A stretch of DNA of 64,000 nucleotides from the NCBI RefSeq assembly GCF_947623445.1, contig NC_135243.1, positions 5,148,501 through 5,212,500 of the forward strand. Direction: 5' to 3'. The translations under genes and the position numbers were made by a program. The notes under the pieces were generated by a model. The model made no database searches. It had not been told where the DNA came from and saw only the letters and a list, made by a program, of their open reading frames with translations. This DNA comes from Clavelina lepadiformis (lineage: Eukaryota > Chordata > Ascidiacea > Aplousobranchia > Clavelinidae). Below, one piece after another: positions 26,311 to 37,339 of this stretch (the stretch's first letter is position 1; each line of letters begins with the position of its first letter).

Positions 26311-27666
26311 GATACAGTCTGGTGTTGGTAAAAAAGGCAGATACCTATTATATCTAAAGCCTACATAAATTAAAGCATGCTACGTATATGTACCGCGACC
26401 ATCATAACAAATGCAATTGCTTTTGTGCATTAAATAAAATAAGTTGTGCATATTGTGATCTTTCAGGAGAAAATTTTGCAAATAACAAAATACCACTTAG
26501 TCAATTCTACAGTGATTTAAATTAATTTGGAATTGTGTCAAGTAGAACAAGATTTTTATGTCAACCCAAATGAAAGGCATGGCAGTTGTTTTACAACAAG
26601 AAATTGGCAACTATGGTAGTTTTTTGTGAGAAATCTTATATGCAAAGATGCAAACTATGGCGTGATGGCGAGCTCTGAACCCTCAAATCTTGGTTAATTT
26701 GTAACAAATTGGCATTCAAACAACCTGTTTTTTTAGTTATTTATTATAAATCGGTGTTCATGTTGATATACCTCATGCGTGCAAGTGCTACACTTTCCAA
26801 TGGATGCAAATTTGTCATGAACTGATGAAAGGCCTTTCAAGTAAAAAGCTTTATTGAAAAACGGAACCTGACTTGAGCCAAAATTAAGTCCTTCTATCTT
26901 TGTTTTATTGCTGGTAGCCTATACAAACAATGCCTTGTCTTCTACATTCTTAAATAAGTAAAGCAACTTGTCATTGTTATGTATGGTAGGCTAGGGTACT
27001 AATGTTTGCAGAACCTCAACTTGAATTAAAAGCGAATTCTCGGCTATAAACAGTAAAAGAAAATGGTAAAATATAGACCTAAGAACATTGCATACCGGCA
27101 TAAAATTCCTTCTGCTTAGTTGTTTATTTTATCCGAAATATAAGCAATTTGCTTTTTGCTTTGTTTCAAAGATTACTTGACTAAGAAATCGAACAATTTA
27201 AAGATTTGAAAACATGATGCTGCCCTCACTCCTTTCAACTTTGCAAAAACACAAAACTCTGAAAATCGTGTCAAAAGAAGAGCAGCATGGATTTGAAGGT
27301 TTTGTATTGTTGCTTATAGTGATACACATTATCTTTTGATGCTTTGCATCATTCAAACTACGGCCTAGCCTACCGGGACATCAACATCAGTGTGATTTGA
27401 GCACCCTCTAGTTTAATTTAGGTAATTGAAGTTGGGATTTGGGAACCAAACTGAAATGTACGACCATTAACATCATAAATTCGACATTAAATCAAAGTTC
27501 GGCGATAAGAAAATACAAATTCAATAAGACACAAAAACAAATATGTTGAAAAGAAACATTTTTCTGATTTTTTATTTATTTTGAACTGAACCCTGTAACA
27601 CGATACTTAAAAGTTTTTTTTTAAATACTAGACGTTTTCGTTAGTTGCAAAGTTAAAGACGGCAAG
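26311..27666. other. B9D1 upstream flank; nothing further recognised
   Basis: The B9D1 promoter (minus) should lie here. No conserved coding block, RNA gene or transposon end was seen. Confidence 0.4.
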
Positions 27667-28030
27667 CAGGGTTGCCATACCGTCCTTATTTCTAAGATTT
27701 GTCCTTATTTTAAAGGTCCGTGTCTTAGAAAATATGTTTGTCCTTTTTTCTAAGAAATGTCCTTATTTTCACTTTCGTCCTTATTTTTAGGGCGGAGGTG
27801 GGCACTTTTGTCCTTATTTTGGGCATTTTGTCACCTTTACGATACCATCTCTTTGGTACTTTACGTACCAAAGAGATACCAAAATTATGAACATGCAGAT
27901 AGTGTCTTGTTTTTTGTTTTTTTTTTTAGGAACATTGGTTGCTTTCTCTTGTTGTACACTGTTTAAGGTGGTATTCCTCGTTCGTTTTCTAGTCGTCCTT
28001 ATTTTTGAGTTAAGACTGATGGCAACCCTG
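27667..28030. mobile_element. MITE with CAGGGTTGCCAT ends (364 bp)
   Basis: Perfect 12-bp terminal inverted repeats: CAGGGTTGCCAT at 27667 and ATGGCAACCCTG ending at 28030. The interior repeats the word GTCCTTATTT about seven times and holds a strong hairpin near 27847-27878 (TCTCTTTGGTAC pairing with GTACCAAAGAGA). The terminal sequence is of hAT type, but I see no convincing 8-bp target duplication, so the flanks have diverged or the ends are slightly misplaced. Confidence 0.7.
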
Positions 28031-28089
28031 GCTGTAGGCCTAGCTTTTTTGGCAGGTTTGGCGTTTTTTTTGCCATGAAAACGACTTAA

Positions 28090-28643
28090 CCCTATTCTAA
28101 CTAGGCTTGGCTTCTCCCGCACACTGTCATAGCAAAACGTGGCGTACAGTTGCATTGTTTGCTGTAGAAACTTGAAATTTGGTGACTTTTCCTAAAAAAT
28201 GTTCAGCTATCTGTCCATGTTTGTTTGATAAAGTTGGATTTTGTAATTTTTAAGATATTGCGATATTTTCATAATTTTCCTCTGCTTTGCTCTGCTCTCC
28301 GCATTGAAGCGTATTACTTATTTACGCACCAATAACTCGACTAACTATTCTCTTTCGTTCTCTTCTCGCGTTCAGCTGGTTTTCCGCACAGCGGGGGCGC
28401 GGCGTTACAAGAAGAATTTCTAGAAATGTGTCACTTTTAGAAATACTTAATTTACACTAAATTCACTTTCTTTAGTTTTACAGTTATGATGTATACAGGA
28501 AGCCAGATGATTTTTCTACTAACCTGTCAAAATCCGATCAGTTTACGACGTATAGTTTTCTAGTAATTAACGATTGAAAATGTGTGTGCGGGGTCGGCCA
28601 CACCTAGTTTTTTAGTAAACTCGCGAGCCTGGTTAGGATAGGG
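28090..28643. mobile_element. piggyBac-like MITE (554 bp)
   Basis: The element begins CCCTATTCTAACTAGGCT and ends with the reverse complement of CCCTATCCTAACCAGGCT. It is flanked by TTAA at 28086-28089 and 28644-28647, the obligatory piggyBac target. There is no transposase frame. It sits 59 bp from the end of the preceding MITE, so this stretch has been a repeated landing site. Confidence 0.8.
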
Positions 28644-28647
28644 TTAA

Positions 28648-29367
28648 ATATGACTGTACACGTCTAGCGACCGTAAGGAAACCAAAAACTATTTTGCTGA
28701 ATATAACAAACATAAATTGCACGAAGGAAATTTTGTAGTAAAAATGTGATTAAAACACACCTTGCAATTTATCCAATGGAGATAAGATAAACAAGTTCAG
28801 TCCTTCATTAAAACTTGCTCATTAATTAAAATTATCTCTAAGATAGAGTATTGTTTCTTTAATGTGTGTCTTTAATGCAATCACCGTCGGTGTTCATAGT
28901 TGTCAAAAGAAAGTCATAAAATCGTTTTAAGTAGGCTAAGTTACTATGACCTATGACCTCAAGTTAGGCTAAGTTAATAAAATAAGCTTACAGTACAAAA
29001 CAATTCTAAACCTTGTGTAAGAAAATCTTGTTTAAGTGTGACGTCAACTTTATGGCCGGAAGAAACAGCGTCCATCAGGTCTAGCCTACTCCACATAAAT
29101 TACAATAAAAAATTATTCAAGTTAGCACTTCGTTTGCAAGGTGGATTTCGAAGCACAAAGGTTCGACCGACTGAATTAGCAATGAGAGAACTCTAAGAAT
29201 TCGTGGTAGAAATGCTGGCCACGGTATTCTAAGAATCTAAGTTATGGACAAATTATATGAGTGAACGATAACTTTACGACTGAAGTGTTGAAAAGTGCTG
29301 ATCGTGTCATAATTAATTAATGTATATTAACAGTAATGGCGATTGTATGTTTCGGCAATATATATCT
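28648..29367. other. no feature recognised
   Basis: AT-rich intergenic sequence between the piggyBac-like MITE and the solo LTR. No coding block or repeat was seen. Confidence 0.4.
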
Positions 29368-30007
29368 TGTTACAATATCGATTACGTTATTGTTTACAAA
29401 CATTAGTAGTGTATGCCCTATGGTAATGTAGTTTTCTGTGACCAATCGGGTGGTTAAACGCATGGTGCCTCTGTTACGTCATACGTACGTATGTTGAATT
29501 AATATTGCTTTCTGTTTAGCCACGAGACGTTTAAATTTTTGGTTAGTTGTAGTAGAAGTGTAAAGAGTATTTTAATTTGAATTAATCCTGGCCAGGCAGT
29601 TATTTTAGTGTAAGTTTAAAGAAACTTATTGAATAAGTGTCTATTTGTTTACATGCAAGTGTGTTTATAATGCTAAACAATTAGGCCTACTGTTAAAGAG
29701 TTAAAGAAAACCTAGCGAAAACGTTTGGTAAATATCGTTCGACATTATAATTGTTGTATCTTTGTACAGTATGTAACTGTCGATCGGTTCGCCAAAAAAC
29801 TTACTATGTTCTCTGTCGCAGGCTAATTAAGTAATTATTCGTATCTATTTTAAAATACCACGACACAACGTGACACTATGGAATTAGACCGTACTGGTAA
29901 TAAAGTCAATATAATAAACAGAATCAATCATTCTGTGCTGTGCGTTTTTAATTGAGGCTACCCCTCTTGTACCGCCCGATAGGCCAGGCAATTCCGCGGG
30001 TGTTACA
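29368..30007. mobile_element. solo LTR of a retrotransposon (640 bp, fossil)
   Basis: The unit begins TGTTAC and ends GTTACA. It is flanked on both sides by the 5-bp direct repeat TATCT (29363-29367 and 30008-30012). An AATAAA lies near 29899, about 110 bp before the end, as expected for R/U5 on the plus strand. No second LTR or internal region is present, so this is a solo LTR left by recombination between LTRs. Terminal TG..CA with a 5-bp duplication fits Ty3/gypsy-type or related LTR elements; the family cannot be decided from the LTR alone. The perfect duplication suggests moderate age. Confidence 0.65.
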
Positions 30008-30228
30008 TATCTTGTACTTTTGCTGCTGGTTGTGCTGTTTTGTTCCAGACGTCAGCAGATGACCGTAAGCGAAATAAGCATTAAACCTAACTGGCAAAAT
30101 TAGAGTCCAGTTCTTGAGGCTCATATTGCGTTAATTAACTATTTACGAGGCAAAATAAACAATCATCAAGTGTGACGTAAACTTTAATAAATGGCCGAAC
30201 AAGAAAAGAGAAAACACAAAAACATTAG

Positions 30229-31693
30229 CTAAATATCTTGGTATATGCTGTTGTTATTTATATCGGGTTGGTTATTGTTGATGTCTTCTTCTTGAAGTAT
30301 CCTGGCGGGCCTGAAAAAGTGGACTTGGTAGCTGATTGAAAAAACATACATACGTGCTGGACCATTTGTAGTCAACTTAAACCGCAAACACTGCTATTGG
30401 GAAAGGTTACATTAAAACGGAAAAACGCTTTTGGTTGCGACACTTGTGTTAAAAATTGACATTTAGTACACATTAATCGGATTAAACTAAATTTAGAATA
30501 GGATACTAGTATATCGAATAGCTTACTATATAGCCTAATGCATATATAGTTGCTGTTTCATTAAATACTTGCATCTCTGTTATTAATATTATAACAAAAT
30601 GTTTTATAGTTATAGCATTCACAAGCATACCTGTCGATTTCGCTTCTGCCTTGGGCGTTTAACTGAAAAAAATAAATTGGTCTACTTAGAATTTAGGAAC
30701 GTTAACCACTAATCGCCAAACAAACAAACTTGGACAACTATTTTTTTAGCTTTTTTAATGAGATGGAAATTATAATTAGATAAGAATTTTAAGAATTTGC
30801 TAAAAGTAGGAACTGGACTCGAATTCTAGATAGGCACGATATGTACAAGCAGCCTTACATGGTTGTGTGTTGATGTTTCGTTTTGCGACGCGTCATCTGG
30901 GAGCTCAAGATGAACAAGTTGCTCTTGTTTTGTTTCCTAAAATAGAATACTTGTTATGATTTGCGATTAAAAGCAAGATACTAAAATATAAACCCTATCA
31001 AAATGGCAATCGAATTTGAGACATTGCTTCCACGTTTGTAACTAACAACTTAACACATCAATATCTAAACAACTTGTTATTTCTGTGGGAGCAATTAACT
31101 TTTAACAAGTTAAATCAGATCGTTGGTAAACTCTATTAACGTTGAGTAAAACAATACGAATTAAAATTCAACGAAATAAACAAGATAAAAACAATTCTAT
31201 GCCAATTCTCTCACTTGCAGTATTGTTTTCAGTACTTCGTGGTCCTGAAGACATCTTTCTTCATACATCAATATTTGATTTCTGATTTCCTGTTAAATTA
31301 TTTATTAAAAGTTTTATCAAATAACTTCAATTTCTTAGATATTAGAAAATATAGGTGGGTAAAGTAAAACTTAGAATTGATATACGGAAGGTTGATTTAT
31401 GCTCTATAGAGAATAATTGAAGTTAAATTTAGTTAAGAAGGTAAAGATTTACGACGATTACTATGTAATACTGTAGCTTTAGTTTAGTGAAATATGGCAC
31501 AACTATACAAACATGCCTAAATTACAGTCTTCATAGAAAATAAAATATCACGCAGTCATACCGGTTTTCCAGGATAAGATTCCGACAAAACCTGTTTTAA
31601 ATTAAACACAAACCAATTCGGGTCACAAGTAACACGATAATCTTCATGAAGTGTTGGTGAACGGACTATGATAGTAAGGCATTTGTTGCTCAT
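30229..31693 (-). CDS. short HERPUD paralogue: ubiquitin-like domain without membrane hairpin
   Basis: Five exons: 31562-31693, 31215-31289, 30859-30936, 30631-30662, 30229-30331. All junctions are in phase and give 139 residues. Exons 1 and 2 have exactly the same lengths (132 and 75 nt) as in the full copy at 16791-19691 and share motifs such as CDPNW, LKQVLSESYPGKP and DHEVLKTIL. Exon 3 (EQLVHLELPDDASQNE) matches HERPUD exon 3. Exon 4 keeps only LNAQG, the start of the hairpin exon, then uses a new donor after EID. It joins in phase 2 to a last exon still beginning YQVHFFRPAR (YQAGVFRAAR in the parent), then an Asn-rich tail to a stop. The Gln/Pro linker, DWLD membrane hairpin and C-terminal helix are absent. 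The product would be soluble or only peripherally bound. The frame has stayed open through five exons, which argues for a functional gene; the role is unknown. Confidence 0.78.
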
Positions 31694-31915
31694 AGTTTTT
31701 TTTTATACTTTATATCAATTATTACAAACTATAAATATTCTCCTTTACATAAAACAGTTAAATGATATACAAAACATGGACGGGTAAACGTTTTCTATCG
31801 GCAATGCTATGGTATTTATGTTGATATGATATTGATAATATAGCTTTCTCTGACTATATACCTGGCTATATGACTCAATTTTCTTAAATTAATGTGTTCG
31901 TTTTCCAAAGGTGTA

Positions 31916-32394
31916 CACAGTGGGTAGCCTACTTTGAAAATATCGTTGCGGTTACAGTACCGGTACGTGGAAAAAATGTACAGACGGTGCTAATATTCGG
32001 TATGAAATTGTTTGAAAAAACGTATTTATATAAACGTATAACACAGTTTATCCCTATTGAAACCCAGCTACGTGTTATTTCTGGTGAAAACAGATATGTA
32101 TCCTCACTCAATGCGACTTTATAAAAGACATTTGTACATAAAAAAGAACAGCGGCTGCTAAATTTGGCGTTAAGTTTAATTAAAATGAACTGCTTGAAAC
32201 ATGCTTTTCAAAATTTTGAAATAATCACTTAAAATGTACCGAGTACCGGAACCGACATAATATTCTTAATAAAAACTCGTTATAGAAATTCACTACTTTT
32301 ATTCAATTGTACCGACAGTTACTGGGTCGGTACTGAAACGTACCGCAGTGCATTAATTCGGTGCTATATAGTACCGCGGTACTGCCCACCTATG
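31916..32394. mobile_element. relative of the 13.3-kb hAT-like MITE, ends approximate
   Basis: The left end CACAGTGGGTAG and the reverse complement of the right end, CATAGGTGGGCAG, are imperfect inverted repeats. The interior is rich in GTACCG/CGGTAC words like the element at 13262-13714. No target duplication could be recognised, so the limits are approximate. Confidence 0.45.
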
Positions 32395-32890
32395 CAATTT
32401 CAGGCCGGAACCCTAACTTCATCATTGCCAAACTTATTGTTGTCCCATGCAAATATCGGAACATGCACGGAAAACCTTAGTCTATCTGCTGTATTCTAAT
32501 AAGTTCTATGCAGTAGAAAAGTCGACAGCATCAACATATTTTCCTATAGATAAATCCAATACCTGGTTAATTATTTCGATTACTCTGCTCTGTCAACCAT
32601 CACTCAACCATTCCACTCTTAAGGGCAGCGTCAAGCAGCAGACTGAGGCATGGTTACTACTGGACCAACCTTATAAACGTTTTCTGAGCTATTGTTTGAC
32701 GTATAATTGATAAGACTTTGCGCGAAGACAAACATTTGCAATGTATAATCATGAACGTAAGAGCATAAAGAGCTCTGTTGACAGCAGACACAACATAAAA
32801 GCAACTAGCAACTGACTTTTAGCTTCTATTGTTATAATTAGACTGCTGGTTGATCACAGCCAATTTCGGTTTTATTTAATTACTTATAAG

Positions 32891-33372
32891 CAGTGCCAGT
32901 TTGCACCTAATCCGTTTAGCGAGAAAATGTTTTTTATTTCTCCTACATGGGACAAATGGCTTCTTCTCACATTCTTTTTTCATTTTAATCGTCTTTGTTT
33001 TTCCCAGTAGGACGTTAATCGTTGCTGCAACTGACAACAAAGAAACAAGATTAAACTCTAAATCGTTTATCCTCAAAATTATGCAACAAAATTGTTTACG
33101 CTCTTACATCGCTTCACCCGCTTTTTTTGATAAGGCTGACAAAGAAAAAGGTGACAAGGTGACTGAAACTTCCTGGAGACCTAATGTCCCGGTCTAGAAC
33201 TTTAGATAATACTGAAGATAAGTTTATTATAAATAAAGTAGTCTACAAGGTAAACCTTATAAACTAATTTTATTTCGCGCAATACAGTAAGAAGAGATTG
33301 CAGTCCAAAAGTAAACATGTTTTCACTAATCGGCTAGGAAGTCACAAGTACACAAGTAATGTATATAATAAT
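32891..33372. repeat. duplicated segment, copy 1
   Basis: Begins CAGTGCCAGTTTGCACC and is repeated, with about 10-15 percent differences by eye, from 33988 onward. Short frames inside are not conserved between copies, so the duplicated DNA is probably non-coding. A second block (33698-33867, containing TTGAAATTGGTTAATTTT) follows it and is itself repeated at 34295-34459. Confidence 0.7.
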
Positions 33373-33987
33373 GTTCTTACTGAACTTTTTCAAAACTTTC
33401 CATGATCAAAGGAAAGGTATTTTTCGTTGTTGCCCAACGGTAAAAGCGCCACTGCAAATAAAACAAACTCTCGTTATGTGGCGCAGTTATGGGTGACATT
33501 TTGGCGGCAAGAAAAATTCTTCTCAATTCCAGCGATACTTGTATTAGGTTTGTTTCAATTTGCTAAGAATCAGTTTAAGGCGGTTTATACTTGCATACAC
33601 TCTGTGTAGCCTACATTCTTTTTTAATACAAAAGTTCAGTATGTCTAATTTAATGTATTTACTATTGTTCTAATTCTTACTCAATAATCTCAAAGTTCTT
33701 TAAGGTCTTCTAAGCACGTGAGGATTAACCGAAAATATATGAGAACTTTGTGTTTTGAAATTGGTTAATTTTAGAAATTTTTCATCTAAACATGATATAT
33801 TTTGAGAATGGTATCAAACAACTGTGGGCGTATAACATAATTGTCATGTTCAAACTATCTATTTAAGATCATGCACAATTAAATTTGCAGTTAAGCACAG
33901 GCACCATCAATATATTACTGATGGTCCGAACAATAGACAATAATCTTGTTACTGCGTTTTAAGTCAATGCTGTTGCATGAAATAATC

Positions 33988-34600
33988 AGTGCCAGTTTGC
34001 ACCAAATCCGTTCAGTGCGATACATATTTTTCTTTCTCCTACATAAGACATAGGGCTTCTTCTCACATTCTTTTTTCATTTTAATCGTCTTTGTGTTACC
34101 CAGTAAAACGTTGTTTGCGGCTGCAACCGACAACAAGGAAACACGATTAAACTCTAAATCGTGTTTTTTCAAAATGATGCAACAAAGCTCTTGACGCTCT
34201 TAGAGCATTTGGCACCCTTTTTCTGATAAGACTAACAAAGTGACTGAAACATCCTGGAGACTTTTTCATCAAGGTCATCTAAGAACTTTTTTCAAGGTCA
34301 TCTAAGCACGTGAGCATTAACACGAAGTATATGAGTACATTGTGTTTTGAAATTGGTTAATTTTTGAAATTTTTCATCTAAACATGATACATTTTGTGAA
34401 TGCTATCAAACAACCGTGTGCGTATAACATAATTATCATGTTTAAACTTATTATTTAAACATCCTGGAGACTTTTTGTCAAAGTCTAGAACTTTAGATAA
34501 TACTGTAGATGAGTTTATCATAAATATTATAGCCTCTAAGGTAAACCTTAAAAGCTAATTTTAATTTGCCCATTACAATAAGAAGAGATTACAGTGAAAC
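33988..34600. repeat. duplicated segment, copy 2, split by the second block
   Basis: Copy 2 of the 32891 segment runs 33988-34262, is interrupted by the repeat of block 33698-33867 (here 34295-34459), and resumes at 34460 (CATCCTGGAGACTTTTTG) to about 34600. The remaining tail (GTCCAAAAGTAAAC and TTTTCACTAATCGGC) reappears at 35715-35750, immediately beyond the transposon at 34834-35701, which therefore inserted after the duplication. Confidence 0.6.
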
Positions 34601-34833
34601 AATGGCCCTTGATTTTCTTTTTAATAACGAGTTTCGAGAAAATGTTCATCTACGACGATTTATCAATGATAAATTGTTGTTTATTGTCATGTAGGTACGA
34701 AAAATCCAGTTTCCAATTTGGCTAAAACTTCATTCGTTACAAATGTAAACTGAAATGAGATAAAGCCGAACAAAGCAGGAAATCACGCACGTTCATAATT
34801 ACTTGAAACGCGCACACGTGGCGCGCTTTAAAG

Positions 34834-35701
34834 GTTCCATGACATATGACCTCGGGAAAATGACCGCGAACAAACTCACCGGGGACAACTGAACGTGACG
34901 TAAATTGACCGCGAACAAACTGACCGTGATGTAAATTGACCGCGAACAAACTAACCGGGAACAGACTTACCGGAATGAAAATTGACCGGGAGGTAAATTG
35001 ACCGTGCAAGTGCTGAATTATTGTGGTTAAGTTGATGGTAGTATATGATATGTAAAGTAAATATTTGTTTGTAACTATTTCCTTTGTTTTTAACAAAATT
35101 TTTTTTTTATTTCAATACACATTGAAACATTTATTGAAATAAACAGAAATATTTCCGGAAATACGAGAAATACGAGTAACAACATTAAAAGAAGTTCACT
35201 GCAAAACACATATGACACTACATAATAAGGGCACTAAAATTTACACAAACTGTTATTTGACAAATAAGGAAGTTTATTGCGCAAATTGTAGGTTGTGGGC
35301 GATGCCTCAGAGAAAATCTAATATGTCACGGTTTGCAAAATCTTCAACGATGGTTTGAAGTCGCGCATCCAGATCCTTGTATTTTCTCCTTTTGGCAGGA
35401 GGCCCTACACCCTACAAGGGGCCAACAAACCCTACGAGTGGCAACCTTGACTGCAATACACATACTAAATTGGCTGGGATTAAAGCTGATGCGCGACTAG
35501 ATAGTGAATTAGAATTTTGACCTTTTGACGGCCAATTTGTCGCCGGTTAATTTGATCGCCGGCCAATTTATCGACGGTTAATTTCATCGCCGGCCAATTT
35601 ACGTCACGGTTAATTTCATCGCCGGCCAATTTGTTGCCGGTCAGTTGACCACTACCAGTTGTCGCCGGTGAATTTGTTCACGGTCATTTCACGTGATCCC
35701 C
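34834..35701. mobile_element. DNA transposon (868 bp) with sub-repeated inverted ends
   Basis: Both arms carry inverted copies of AAATGACCG-GAACAAA-TCACCGG-GACAACTG. Inside each arm a unit of roughly 35 bp (TTGACCGCGAACAAACT, ACCG, TAAA on the left; AATTTGTCGCCGGTTAATTT on the right) recurs several times. GCTTTAAAG flanks it on both sides (34825-34833 and 35702-35710) as a target duplication; because CTTTAAAG is palindromic it could partly belong to the ends. The centre (about 35010-35520) is unrelated AT-rich DNA with no transposase. The superfamily is not identified. Confidence 0.65.
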
Positions 35702-35710
35702 GCTTTAAAG

Positions 35711-37339
35711 GAAGTAGTCCAAAAGTAAACTAATTTTCACTAATCGGCGGGATAAAAAAAAGTCTAGATTACAACTGTACACAAATAATGTGTAATAGTG
35801 CGTTTCTCAAACAAGGTTCGATTTGAGTTTGACATCCCTGCAAGCATGCAAATGCACACCCACATAAAAAAGAGTTAAAATGTCATAATCGTCACCATTC
35901 AACATGTAAAAAGCCGCTTTTCCAAAATAATGCAGTTAAAAGTTGGTTTCTGTAACCAAGTTTTGATATGATCAGACGACAAATACTTCGTATGACTGCC
36001 ATATAAGTAGAGGTTTGAAATATATCTGACGTAAATTGAAAGAAAGAGCACGTAACCATCCATATGGCACCAGCTGCCTATTCACAACACTCATAGACGC
36101 TATGAACAGAAGGATTTACGTTCAGTTTTAGTCAGCACAAATATATTTTTATTTTTAGTTATGCATCTTCTGGTTTGACCTTATTTGCAATGAATGCTTC
36201 TTATCAAATTTCGGAAATTCAACAGACTTCAAAATGTGCTTTTCATTACAAACGACGGGATGGGACGATTGAAAATGGTAATAGAAATTGAAGGTATTGG
36301 AAGATGACGACAATCAGTGTTTCCTTTCCAAACCGTAAAATAAATGAATTTTGAGATTAAACGATATACTTTGCTGGCGATTACCTTTTTCTCTCTGTTA
36401 CTAATTTATAAGCAAAAACTCGGTCTACAGGTATAGGAGCTGGCAGGAAACAACCACGGCTGTTACTCAACTAGGATATGTATAGCCTATATCCAAATGC
36501 GTTGTTGGCACGATAAATCGAAAAATGCTGACGTCCGTATTTATATCACAACACTTACATATGTAAAATATCATCGTTTTATGTGTACAACCCATAGATA
36601 TCTTATATATAATAGCTGTTGACTGTTATTATATATAAGATATCTATGGTACAACCGCCTTAAATTTGCTTTAAAATAAAGTCGCCTGATAATAAATCAT
36701 TGTGGCGTGTGCTAAAAACTCACTACCTCTGTTCGAAATTGACTGTCTTTAATTTTCTGAAGATAACAGCGATAGCATATAACCTCCCAATTTGTGAAGG
36801 AAGAAAACCATACCCATTGACATATTGTAAATAATTGATTATTATTAACTATTTAATAATTGTAATAACTATTTATGATATATTAACTACTATATCATAG
36901 TTTTACATGTATTTTATATTTCGCAATTATGAAAGTAAACACTGATTAAATGCCATTATTTTTCGCGTCCGCCACAAGACATTATTTTCACCAGATGCCC
37001 CCACCTGGAAGCCACTGCGTTGTCATTACCCAAACCACTGAGAGTATGATATGATAACAAAATATTAGCATTTAAAGTCACGCATAATTAAGCTAAGCTT
37101 TAAATAAAAACATTGTTGCATTGCATTGCATTGCAAATATTGCAACAAAACATTGTTCAAGTTTCATTGAAATATGTTCACAGTTCACCGTGAAAACTAC
37201 AGATGTTGAAAAAATTACGTTGAGTTTTTTCCCAAGAATATGTTTAGTGTTGCACCTATACGTAATTATGATATCACAATCAAAATTGTGAAACAATGAA
37301 ATGACAATAGCATTATAAACATTCGAAGTAAATTTTAAA
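35711..37339. other. intergenic; upstream flank of the LC8-like gene
   Basis: Contains the tail of the duplicated segment (35715-35800) and the palindromic insert at 36593-36648. A short GCATT tandem lies near 37116. No gene is recognised; the promoter of the plus-strand gene starting at 37340 should lie at the right end. Confidence 0.45.
36593..36648. repeat. 56-bp palindromic insert flanked by 8-bp direct repeats
   Basis: Two 22-bp arms that are perfect inverted copies (starting CATAGATATCTTATATATAA) surround a 12-nt loop GCTGTTGACTGT. GTACAACC flanks it directly at 36585-36592 and 36649-36656. Arms plus an 8-bp direct repeat fit a minimal hairpin transposon relic, or an end-to-end deletion product of a MITE. 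Confidence 0.75.
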
